DNA of 64,000 nucleotides from Neckera pumila (Eukaryota > Streptophyta > Bryopsida > Hypnales > Neckeraceae): NCBI GenBank assembly GCA_963969595.1, contig OZ018412.1:14386501-14450500 (forward strand). The letters are read 5' to 3'. Made by a program: the position numbers and the translations under genes. The number at the start of each line of letters is the position of its first letter. Position 1 is the stretch's first letter. Under the pieces are notes generated by a model that saw only the letters and a list, made by a program, of their open reading frames with translations, was not told the origin of the DNA and did no database searches. Shown one piece after another: positions 36,236-46,619 of the stretch.

Positions 36236-36899
36236 AGGAGGAAGGGGGGAGCAAACTAGAAAAACTGGCACTCCTGAGGGCCGCTACACTGCCGTTTCAT
36301 CCTCTCACCCTCTCTTAATTTTCGCTAAGAGCTGAGAGGAAAGCCAAATTTTCTCTATTCTCGGCACGCTTGGGTGTTGAAAGAAACCCATTCAATTCTA
36401 GGTTTTACTGAAAACACGGCAGGGGAGAGTCCATGCAATGAAATGCTTCCTGTAAACGCTTGGGTGTTGTTGCTGGGGAAGTTCTCAATTCTCCCACACC
36501 ATCTATCTTGAATGCGGGCTTGGTGCACAATGAGCAACTGCTGGGCATGCTCTGAGTTAAGCTTCTTGCAGACAGGCCTTGGCAATCTGTGATTGAGGGA
36601 GCGAGTCAAGCAGCAGCGTTGGGTAGGGGAGAACTCGATAATTGGAGCTTTCACGAAGGAGAACAAAGCTGCAAAGTCTCACACAAGCGTTAAGCTGAAC
36701 TCTAGTCAACGGCACTAAATTATGGGCTCGGCTTGCAAGCACAAGTAAGCTTAACTTAGTGTGGACTGTGAGGGTCAGGTACGGTGAAGAAGAGGTTACC
36801 CAGATTTTTCTCCTTTGTCATTCCTTTCCAGCCCCAAAGTGTTATTCATGTACAGTACATTATCATTAAGATCCTATTCTGCTTGCAGATAATACTCTT
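36236..36899 (-). other. 3' flank of thaumatin receptor kinase gene 1
   Basis: Conserved between the two duplication units (compare 49361-50098) and without coding capacity of its own. It probably includes the 3' UTR and terminator of the receptor gene. Open frames on both strands change length between the units. Confidence 0.5.
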
Positions 36900-39271
36900 C
36901 TATCTAGGAGACAAGCTCAACTCGGAATCCGGTTGGCAATAAGATCCCATGGTTCCATTCCTTTCAGGATTGTGAAATTGCTCTTTCCGAGACTTCCGTC
37001 TCGAAAGACGGCTTAACCAGGCCCTCGAGCTGCCCGAGATGGAAGAAGACGGTTGCTCGCCCATGAACTTGAGAAAATCGTATTCCAGAGGCGGATCATC
37101 CACGTCCACCAATCCCTCTAACATCTGCACCACTTGGTCCATGCTGGGTCTCGTCCGGGGATTGTCCTGGATGCACCACATTGCGATCTTCACCACTTTC
37201 ATCACCTGCTCCCTATCCTCTGCGCTCAGATTCTCGTTCAATCGTGCATCTGAAATGTCACTCCACGATTGTCTCTGCATCCGCTCTACTGCCCAAGCTG
37301 GAAAGTACCGTTTCTCAATCGCCGCATTATTCATGTCAGTGTTCTTCCGCCCACTCACAAGCTCCAGGAGCACCATGCCGTAGCTGTAGACGTCACACTT
37401 CACGGTGATGGCCGCTTGCAGCAGGCACTCGGGCGCCATGTACCCCGGTGTACCACGCGCCCTCGTTTCCACTTCGGTCATTTCTCTGTCAAAGAGCTTG
37501 GACATTCCAAAGTCGGCCACTTTGGCACGAAACAGGGGGTCCAACAGGATGTTTTGAGGCTTCACGTCCAGATGAATGATCTTGTTCCTGCAATCGCGAT
37601 GCAAGTAGCACAGCCCTTGAGCTGTGTCCGTGGCGATCTGATAGCGAACTGCCCAGGCAAGAACCGTATCACGGAACAGCCACCGATCCAAGGAGCCGTT
37701 CTTCATGAACTCGTACACGAGCATTCGATCGGCGCCTTCGGAGCAGAATCCCCACAAACGCACGAGGCGAAGGTGATTGATACCTCCAATCGTTGCAACC
37801 TCTGCCCTAAACTCCTTCTGCCCTTGCTGGGACGCCCCCAACCTCTTCACCGCCACTTGGCTTCCATCCGGTAAAGCACCTTCGTAGACCGTGCCAAATC
37901 CACCCTCACCAAGGATCTTGGAGAAGTGGTTGGTTGCAACATCGAGGTCCTTGCAAGTGAATCTGGGCGGCAGGCCCGGTAGCGACTCTAGAAATGCATA
38001 TTCTTCGTCCTTGTCCGGGTTCGTTGCCTGTAAATATCTACGTCTTGCCACCAAGATACACACAAGAAAACACACGCTGAACAAGAATACTCCACTTGAG
38101 ATGCTAATGCCCAGTTTCCATCCACTAAAGGCTGTGCTGTTGCTTGTAGTCTGATTTGAAGGTGAAGGTGAAGATGCAGGTGAAGGTGCAGGTGAAGGTG
38201 CAGGTGAAGGTGAAGATGCAGGTGGAGGTGAAGGTGAAGGTGAAGGTGGAGGTGAAAGTGAAAGTTGATCTGAAGTTGAATTGTAAGTCTGATTTGAAAT
38301 TGGGCAGAACACGACTTCGTAATCACTGCCAGCCTGACAGGAGAAAAAACTGCCTGCATCATCCTGGGAGTAGGAATAGGAATTTGGGCATTTCTCTTTG
38401 AATGGTTTCGTTCCGTCAGTGGCAACGTTTCCCGTTCCATCAGTGTTCAGGCAGCGAAGTCCTCCTGGTATGCCCGTGAGGTTGTTTGGCGGCTGGCAGA
38501 AGCTCCTCAGATTGGGGATGGTACAGTTGGGTGTTTCGCATTGAGTGTTGCTGGAGAGAATCATCATAGGGAGAATGTAAGCATTCTGCAAGCATTATGA
38601 TTTTTGGAGAAAAAATCAGTCCGGCAACTCCAAGCCAAACCCTAAACTCTAAAAACCCTAAATCACCAGGTGCAGGAATTGATGTCCAGGGAGCTAGTGA
38701 AGGCGCTTATTTACCACATTGGTTAGGTCGTAGAAATCCTGGTCACTAACGTTGATAGTGAACTCAGCAAGGTTGGCCTGAGGCTTGGCTCCATTTCCTC
38801 GAACGGGATCGGGATCGGGATCTGAACTGGGGAACCCCCAAACCACACCTCCAGTCCAGGAGGTACCTACATCTTTCTCACGGGAAATACCGCTTGAGAG
38901 CGCGTAACAAGTAACCTCGGTACCTTGACCTTCATCACATGCCGATATAACATACGAACACCCATTGCGGACGTTGATTTTGATAGCTGCAAATGCAAAG
39001 CTCAATTGCAATGTCACCATCACATGTACTGTCCGAATTTAAAATCCATCTTAAAGGATAAGCCGACTAGAGCCAGAGTTCATAAAAAAGCCAATACACG
39101 TGTGCCAACTAGATGGACATTAGCTTCTAAAGGGAATGCAAACACGTTCAATGCATTGTAAACCTAATGCAGACGAACTCAAAATGGATAAGGACACGTA
39201 CACTTACCATTAACAGAGCTGCTGATCGCCAGCAGCGAGAGCACCATGGCAAGCAGGTGAACTTTCGGCAT
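36900..39271 (-). CDS. Thaumatin-domain receptor-like kinase, intact copy
   Basis: Exons 39271-39208, 38986-38715 and 38585-36900 join in phase 1 and phase 0 (2022 bases, 673 residues). The start Met at 39271 opens a signal peptide (LAMVLSLLAISSS). A thaumatin-like domain follows (about 22-207), shown by QANLAEFT, DFYDL, CPNSYSYSQDD and YEVVFCP; it has 10 cysteines, as in small thaumatin-like proteins. A Pro-Ser-Ala linker (about 221-256) is encoded by a GGTGAA-type hexanucleotide repeat. One TM lies at about 268-292. The kinase has GEGGFGTV (338-345), Lys359, HLDVKPQN (450-457; no Arg before the catalytic Asp, so non-RD), DFG (470-472), YMAPE and RPSM, and resembles SD2-5-type receptor kinases. 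It is likely a plasma-membrane receptor. Non-RD kinases often act in defence, but ligand and pathway are unknown. Near-twin at 50099-52384. Confidence 0.92.
38158..38275 (+). repeat. Hexanucleotide repeat encoding the Pro-Ser linker
   Basis: About 118 bases made of ggtgaa, ggtgca and ggtgga units on the + strand, coding for Ser-Pro and Ala-Pro on the minus strand. In the second gene copy the same repeat has shrunk to about 40 bases and has lost the frame. Confidence 0.85.
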
Positions 39272-40393
39272 CAATCTTATGCAGCTCCGGAACGTGACTG
39301 AAAGAACAACCAATGTTGGGCTGATCTTTGGGGCAATACTAGGTAGCATGAGCCTTAGTTTCTAACTATGAAACCTACCCAATGGTGTCAGTTGATGAGA
39401 AACATGTCCTCCATCATCAGTGATCAAGCATTGATGGCCATGAGTCACTACCGTCTCAACGAAGAGTATGGGGTTGCTCGAGATCCAGTACGGACTGTTT
39501 GCATGTCATCGGCGATATATCCGAGAAACATTCTGCTCCAGTTTCGTGATTATCATGCCACCACTTGCAGTATTTGCAAAGGAAGCATCACCTTGACGTG
39601 TTGAAGAGAGCTTTTTTACAGACAGCACCATACAAAGAGCACAAATTTTTCAGTTACTTCAGGCATTTTACAGACAAAGCTGTGCAGCTTTTCAAGCAGA
39701 GATCGATCGAGGAGCGCCATTATGCCATCGAACCAGGATCATAAATATTACGTACTGTTAATGAATATTGAGGAACACCTGCATGGCTACGATTGAAGAG
39801 AGAGCTGCATGGTGAAGAAGGTACAATCGAGTCTCATTACCTCGATCGATCCTTCAAAGTCTGTTCCTGTGTCACACGTCCAGCGGTTTCAATTCTTTCT
39901 TGAATAATGCAATCTCCAACAGCTGCACCACAAGAAAGAAAGCAGAGCATCAGTCCATGAATCGAGACTTAGAAAAAATTGTTTGCAGAATCTTCACTGC
40001 ATGCCAAAAACAACCATCTAGCTAGGCAAAATGCAGGAAAGCGAAATTTTAGTCTGGACAGAGTCTAAGTTTTACACGAAGTTTTCAGATAGTCGGTGAC
40101 AGCTATAGCTAGATCAATTGGACAAGCAAGCAGGAAAGTCTCTAGCTCACCAACGAAAATACTACGGCATTCAAACTTCATTGCTCAATTCGATCAGAAG
40201 AAACCCAATTCTCGATCTCAATTCCTGGTTTGAAGTCACTTCTCTAATGCAAGGCATCCAGAGTCAGTCACCCCGAAAGCAGCGTCGACAGAGAGCACAA
40301 TGTCCGAAGCTCAAAACCTAAATCCACAGAACACTGAAAGGGCTGGACTTCTGCGCACTTGACCCTGACGACTTTGTGTAACATACAGAAAGG
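39272..40393 (-). promoter_or_regulatory. Promoter region of thaumatin receptor kinase gene 1
   Basis: About 1.1 kb upstream of the start codon, well conserved in the other duplication unit (52385-53545). It includes a 78-codon open frame on + at 39368-39604 that stays open in the second unit. No TATA box could be chosen with confidence. Differences between units are mostly short indels, for example a 48-base tandem duplication only in unit 2. Confidence 0.45.
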
Positions 40394-40724
40394 TAGTCTG
40401 CTCTAAAAGCGAGCGGGCTCTAAAAGCAATCGTGACACAGACATTTTGCTTTCTTCAATGAACCAACAATGTACATTTCAGGAGGTGTTCAATTTTAGTG
40501 ACCACTGCGTTTCAACTTCAAAAAGTTGTAACTATTTCCACAAAAGTCCAAAAAGTAAGAAATGACTTGCACCAGATGTCAATTCCATTTTTCTACAAAG
40601 AAATTTTGGGTAGAACGTGGGTGCAAGGAATTTCATGACATTTGGAAACATGAGTCAAAAGTTATGGCCTAATACAATCCTTTTTTTTCTAATACAATCC
40701 TTTTTCTTTGTAAATGGGCAGTTT

Positions 40725-41320
40725 GGGCAGATTAGAAAAATCACTTTTTTCAATAATAAATATTTGAAATTGACTTTCTAGACTTATATATATATAGAAA
40801 GCTCTCAATCATTCCATTTTGGTCAATGAATCAAAATCAAAAGTTATGAGAATTTTTTGTTTGCGGGCATTTATGGATTCTCTATTCTAAAATAAACTTT
40901 GAAGTCCTTTATCTTACTCAATTTTCAAAAAAATTGAAAAAAATAAAATCATAGGATGTAGATTGTTTATTACAATGTTGCAAATATTGGTATTGGCATT
41001 TTTTACTTCCATAATTAAATTCTTAACAATTTAGTATTTTGAATCATTCTCTACTAATGTCTGCTTACTATTTTTTCCTTGTATATTATACAATTCCAAA
41101 TGATCAAAAAATTTTCAAGCATGTAGCCAACTTGTTTAGGAAAAAGAATCCAAAGAAGCACTACCATTTTAGACATTTTTTCATAGAAAAGTGAGATTGT
41201 GAAGTGCATCTACTCTGTTTTTTGCAAGGCCAAAAATATGATTTCAGAGAATTTGAATGCTTATATTTTGTAATCCACACGGTGAAAATTTCTAAAATTT
41301 CTACCACATCATCAAAAACT
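40725..41320 (-). repeat. Dispersed repeat family R2, copy 2
   Basis: Reverse complement of 25665-26240, inside the foldback element at 40394-42118. The shared segment suggests that the R2 copies are parts of the same transposon family. Confidence 0.75.
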
Positions 41321-41496
41321 TTAGGGCATGTGAATATGGTGTTGTGGTGGTGCATTAAAGTGCTATCAAGATAATTTGGTGCCAACCTCCATGCCAAATT
41401 TGTATCAAAGTGATCGGATAAAATGACATTCAAATGACCTTTGCTATTGAAAATATGGCCTTTGGTGTCAAAATGGCATCAAAACAATGTGGCCTA

Positions 41497-41720
41497 CACA
41501 TTATTAATTGCAAGGGTCAATCATTCCCTTTGCCATCTTTCTTTAGAACTATTCATGGAAGACCTAGAGCATGAATAGGGACCTACAACACATCTCATTT
41601 GAAAATTCATAACTAATTCAAAAATGCTTCAAAAAATATGAAACGACTTGTGTTAGATTCCTCATCTATTACTCTTTCTTTGAAAAATGAGCTAAAAATA
41701 TTCCCATCTAAAGAACTACA
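41497..41720 (+). repeat. Dispersed repeat, inverted partner at 45.8 kb
   Basis: The reverse complement recurs at about 45800-46020 (shared words: attcatgg/cataaa..., tagggacctacaac against gttgtaggtccc, cttgtgttagattcctcatc against gatgaggaatctaatccaag). It overlaps the inner part of the 40394-42118 element. Confidence 0.65.
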
Positions 41721-42303
41721 TGAAAAAGATAGACCAGCCTTTAAATGGTTGGATTCTGAGCCTCCTACCTTAATACACATGGAAAAATCAGTCTTTAAGA
41801 ACTTTCCAATGCATCACAATGACATGTCTGCTGCCAAGGAACAAATAGAGTTATTTGCCTTTTTGAGGGAAGCAAAACTCCTTGAAACAATTTTCAGTAA
41901 ATTTTCTTAGGAAGAAAACTGGAATTGGCATCTAACTCAAGTCGTTTCATATTTTTTGGACCTTTGTGGAATTAGTTACAAATTTTTTGAAGTTGAAACG
42001 CAGTGATCACTAAAACCGACCACTTCTTGAAATGTACATTGTTGGTATATTGAAGAAAGCAAAATATACCTGTGCGCCATGATTGATTTTAGAAGCCAGT
42101 TGCTTTTAGAACAGACTAACTTAATGTACGCACCAAATAGAGGAAGCTTCTTCTATCTACCACATCCTTGACTTGGTTGGCTTTTACATAGATAATAGAG
42201 TTGTCCCTGGCAACAGACTCTTCAATCACGTTGCTCTTCGTGTTCTATCCTTGACTTTGGTATGCTGACAGCAGGTTTTGGCAGGTGATGAAAAGGATGT
42301 CGG

Positions 42304-42533
42304 TTAACCCTTGAACGTCGACGCGGACACCAAATGTCCGATGGATGACAAGGAATCTTTGAATGTAGGATGAAAGTGCAACTATTCATCCTTGGAATTG
42401 GGTTTGGAAAGGGAAGATCTTCAATAGTACTTTGACTTCCAATAGGCGCTTTTGCTATTTCGTAGGCCAATGATTTATATGGTTTTAGAAAAGGGTGATT
42501 TCCAGGGACCCCCCTCCAACGTTCAAGGGTTAA
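42304..42533. mobile_element. Short TTAA-flanked MITE, copy 2
   Basis: TTAA lies at 42304-42307 and 42530-42533. The inner ends CCCTTGAACGT and ACGTTCAAGGG are perfect inverted repeats of 11 bases. The body is about 222 bases. It is close in size to the 24662 element and shares weak left-end similarity. Confidence 0.75.
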
Positions 42534-44198
42534 GATATTCGAAATCAGCTTCAAAATAGGATTCAAATGATTTAGATGAAACTCTGTAGCAATACTCTGT
42601 TGAAGTTTCTGGCATTCACTTGAAAGTCAAGCTGGTGAAGTGGAGACAGATCCCCAGTTTCCAACATATCAATTGCGGACCAATTGAAGAGCTTTACCTC
42701 CTGCTTTGAAATCCTCAAAAAACTCACCTCTTGTGTGTCAGTTCTGTGTGTTTCTTGACGCTTCAAGAAAAATTTGAGAATAAGGTAACTTAAAGCCACC
42801 CATTCCCAACCTGTAGGTGCACGTATTTTTGACCAAGTTTAGAATGTTTTGTTTTTTTTCCTTTTCAAGGTTGGAACTAATAAATACATGATAAGGTTGG
42901 ACCACCCATTTCAAACCAAGGACCAATCCCAATCGGTAGTGTCCCTATTTCCAATCTAGGCTTGTAATGTGTTTTTTACTCTTTTTTAAGTTTGGAACTA
43001 GTAAGATCATGACACATGTCCTAAAGTATGCAAAAAGTAACAAGAAAGTAGATAGTAGGAAGCTAGTTCTTGAGTGATTGGAATTGGAAGACTCTAGAGA
43101 TTGGGAATTGGTTCGGAACACTTTATGGCTCCCAAAATTCATAGAAAGTTCAGTTTTGCAAAAAAAATTCTGAAAATTTTGCGATCTGAGTATTTTCTAT
43201 CTTCTTCTATGGGAAAAATCTTCATTGCATTCAACTGCTCACCATCTGCGCCATAGAAGCTTAAGTGATTAGATATAGGGGAGGCAACCCATTTCTGATC
43301 ACTTAAGGAATTTACGCATATCTGCAAGGTGAGTTTCTTCACCAGGAAATTTATCAGTGTACAAGAATAGAGTTAGGAAGGTTTTCATAATTTTTCAGAT
43401 TTTTTTTCTCAAAATGTATTTACTATGAATGTTTTAGTTGAAGATTCTATTCGACCCATTCTCATCATATAGACTTTCCTATTTCCAACCAAGGGCTGGT
43501 TGTAAAATCCACCAAGGGTTGGTGGCAATATTGAGAGTCTTGGAGGCAATCTTAATGTGCCACAATTGCCTTGAAAATCATGCCATAATTAATCACAGGT
43601 CATCTGCTCTTTCACGGAAAGGGAACAGTCTATGAATTCAGATGGGAGGGTAGTTGGGAATGGGTTGTCTCCCTTAGGTGGTTTGACCTTACATGTCCCA
43701 AGTTGTGAGAAAGAAAGTAGGAATTCCATTTGGTTGGTTATGGGTAACTCGAGCTTAATCCTCTGCAGCATGGATGCAAAACACAGAGTAGCTCATATTG
43801 AATTCCATGCATTACTAGAAACATGGGCCATGTATGTAGATTGGGGAAATTGACCATGAGAAGACCCACATGATAAACTGATGACTACGGTTGAACTTCT
43901 CATAGTCATTTCCCTAGTGACTACTCTGCAAGGACCACTATTGTTGTGTAAAAAACAATGTACACAAAGGATGCATGGTCCGTTGATATACACCATGTAT
44001 CCATGATGTACAATACTTGAAAGAATATATATGTAATTCTTGATTTTCCACCCATCTGGATGTTTACCAAAAAGAACTCATGAGATTATCATTTCCTCTG
44101 CATCGGCCCTTGGGGTGAGGACATACCTTTTCATAGTTTCTAATGAGGTGTTCATAACATTCAGTAGCAGAGTGGTGGGCTGCCTTCCCCAAGACGGA
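42534..44198. other. Spacer, no gene recognised
   Basis: Somewhat less AT-rich than neighbouring spacer. Open frames at 43139-43342 (-), 43438-43635 (+) and 43632-43853 (+) show no domain I can name. A decayed gene cannot be excluded. Confidence 0.35.
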
Positions 44199-44264
44199 AT
44201 GGTGTGGTATATTCCACACCATTTCATCCGCTGGATGAGATGGTGTGGAATATACCGCACCATC
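44199..44264. repeat. Compound palindrome
   Basis: Two arms, atggtgtggtatattccaca... and its near reverse complement, are separated by a ttcatccgctggatga spacer that is itself inverted. Each arm is also nearly self-complementary (tggtgtgg...ccacacca). The single strand could fold as one long hairpin or as a three-leaf structure. A related half-copy (atggtgtggaatattccaca) occurs at about 35491-35511. Confidence 0.8.
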
Positions 44265-44409
44265 ATTAGCTAATTTATACACGTCAATTTTGACAGAGAG
44301 TAAGTTAGCTGACCACAACTATACAACATACATTAAAAATTAAAACAAAACCAAAAGTTCATACACTCATTAAATCAAACACACAATAACCAGCATTCTA
44401 CACGTCAAA

Positions 44410-44810
44410 AAACAAAAATTGTGTTAAAAGTGGAATTTCAAACCATATTTAGGCATAGTAGAATAACTATTCTCAAAAAAGTTTAAACAAAGAAAAGTTG
44501 GTAAATGAAGATAAGTTTCACTTCCAAAAATCCGGGTGTCATTTTGAATAACTCATCAAGAGTTATGAACAAATTTGAGAGAAGGGTTGGAATGAACATT
44601 TTCTTTTAACATTTTGCCAAACCCTCTCTCAAATTTATCCATAACTTTTGATTGGAGATGCAAAATCCCAAACGGATTTTTTGGAAGTTAATCTTATCTT
44701 CATTTCCCAACTTTTCTTAGTTCAAAGTTTAAGAAAAAAGTTAGTCTACTATGCCTAAATGAGGTCTAAAATTCTACTTTAAATACAATTCCTACTTTTG
44801 ATTTAACTAT
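44410..44810. mobile_element. Foldback element with ~180-bp arms
   Basis: 44410-44593 is the reverse complement of 44622-44810 with mismatches (aggcatagtagaataac against gttagtctactatgcct; gaaaagttggtaaatgaaga against tcttcatttcccaacttttc). The loop is about 30 bases. The right arm and its flank recur in direct orientation at about 57330-57610. Confidence 0.75.
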
Positions 44811-46619
44811 GTATTGTTGAGAAACTACAAATTCTACTTTACTTATCCTACATGGGTTGTTCTACCTCCTACCACCCCATGTGTATATAAAGAATTGTCC
44901 TCTCACTTGAAAACCCAAAATAAGTTAGATTGTATTAATGGATTACTCATTGGATTCTTTGGTTTCTTAGCAAACCATCTTTCTCTACAAATATTTGTTG
45001 ATTTGTATGTTTGGTCCTAGAATTAACAAAAGAAAATGGAGCATATCATATTGTACTGCCAATGTCCCAGTACCAAAGCTTACATTAATGATGAGAGGAT
45101 GAATTTTGTGGATGAGGATTCTAAAGAGGAAAAGGCAACCTCTCTAAAGACTAATGAATGTTATGTTGACTACAATGGGGAGCTAGATAGCATTAGAAGG
45201 GATTTGGACCAAGAAAGGGCCGTTTTAGGCTTGTTCCCCAATCTGTCCCCATGTTGTGAACGGTGGTATGGGTTATCAAAAAAGTATATTTTCAAAAAAA
45301 AAAGAAAAAAGAAAATTGCAAATTTCATTTTAAGAAAAAAAGAGTTTTTTTATTTTTTATTTTTTGGAAAATTTGATGTGGCCGAAGTTTGGCCATGTCA
45401 CCCTGCTGCAATGTCGCAATTTTAGCAATCGGGAACCGCACAAAGCTTTTGGAGAACTCATGGGAGCTCATGGCCTTTAGAGTGCCCGGATTCTCTCTAA
45501 TGGAAGTTTTTTGTTGGTGGATATGCTGAGAGTTTTGAATAAATATGTAGAAAAGTTTGTATACTTTCGTTTCACTTGACCTACAAGACTGGCAGCTACA
45601 TATACTTTGGGTACATAATATTTGTATGTCCATACTATGGAACATGTGTGAGCACAATTGTGTACTACTCTTTAGTACAATTCTAATGTAATTTGTAGTT
45701 AGGAAATCTGTCCATTTTTTAGTATGCTAAGGTAGGAGGCTCAGAAATGGAGCATCTAAGGGCTAGTCTGCCTTTTTCATGTATTTCCTTCAACAAGAAT
45801 ATTTTTAGCTCATTTTTAGACAAAGAAAAATTGATGAGGAATCTAATCCAAGTGGTTTCGTATTTTTACGAGCATTTTTGAATTACTTATGAATATTCAA
45901 ACAAGATGGGTTGTAGGTCCCTATTTGTGAGCCTAGGTCTTTCATAAACAATTCACTTGCAATTCTAAATAAGAATGGGAAAAGCAAAGAGAATGATTGG
46001 CTTTTGCAATTAATAATGCTTTTTTTCTTGATTCATTCAATGATTATACTGGACAATTTCAGAACCAACTCATGTCCATTTCATAGCCATTTATAGGGTC
46101 CATTCTTAATGCCCGCTCTATTTTATAGCCTCCTACCTTAGAGCTTCCTCAAGTTCATGAACGTTTTGTTGAATTTGTCTCAAAACAAAATTCATAAGAT
46201 TACAATATTCAGACATTATTCATTTATATTGCTACATAAGTGACATTCTCTTTGGATTTATTTGGAGCTTTTTGTATTGGAGGTCTTTGTTTTGAAATAT
46301 ATTTTGGGAGGGTGTAGCCATTTTAAGTGTGTCACTTTAGGTTAATGGCAAAGCTCTATTAGTATATTATTATCATTTGTAGTTTATTTTGAGTTGTTAT
46401 TACTGTATGTGGTATTAGAGTTATTTTAGAAGTCATTTTGTGTCTTTTTCATCTTGTAATTGACTTTCACATCTTGAAAGTGTGTATATTTGAAAAATCT
46501 TCAACCTTCACAAATCATATTTACCCTCTTAATTCAAATCTCTCCGTAATAAAAAATTGAAGATGATCTTAAATTCTTTATTGTATTTTATTATTATTAT
46601 TTTATTTAAATCATCCATG
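44811..46619. other. Spacer with unidentified open frames
   Basis: The + strand has a 129-codon open frame at 45036-45425 starting MEHIILYCQCPSTKAY and ending in a Lys-rich, low-complexity tail. The start faintly recalls the HxxxxC block of LINE reverse transcriptase zinc-binding ends, but that is too weak to call. 45800-46020 is the inverted partner of 41497-41720. Confidence 0.35.

Larger units (their letters stand above)
34030..40380. repeat. Segmental duplication, unit 1
   Basis: Collinear with 48262-53545 at an offset of about 13.1-13.3 kb. The match covers the left border (gttgaaaattgcc... against gttgaaaactgtc...), the SINE-like insertion, the 3' flank, all exons and introns of the thaumatin receptor gene, its promoter and about 1 kb upstream. 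Unit 1 additionally carries a TTAA MITE at 34095-35023 that is absent from unit 2. The right border lies at the left end of the foldback element at 40394. Confidence 0.9.
40394..42118. mobile_element. 1.7-kb foldback element with ~200-bp inverted ends
   Basis: The left arm from TAGTCTGCTCTAAAAGC (40394) to about 40610 is the reverse complement of 41905-42118, ending GCTTTTAGAACAGACTA. Shared words include attttgctttcttcaat, caacaatgtacatttca and cactgcgtttcaacttcaaa. The interior includes the R2 repeat (40725-41320, inverted) and a 90-codon open frame at 41638-41910 that resembles no transposase I know. No target duplication was seen. It abuts the right border of duplication unit 1. Confidence 0.75.

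Noticed and set aside
37269..37874. 201-codon plus-strand frame, and its counterpart at 50321-51061
   Set aside because: Antisense shadows of the kinase exon; the frame is open because of the codon bias of the kinase sequence.
37988..38440. Minus-strand frame with a long His-Leu repeat, and a plus-strand Lys-Val repeat at 38156-38401
   Set aside because: Off-frame readings of the hexanucleotide repeat that codes for the Pro-Ser linker.
43139..43853. Possible gene remnant from several adjacent open frames
   Set aside because: No frame shows a known domain and no splice pattern links them.
45036..45425. 129-codon frame starting MEHIILYCQCP as a LINE zinc-binding fragment
   Set aside because: Only a few residues fit, no reverse transcriptase is nearby, and the C-terminal half is low-complexity lysine.
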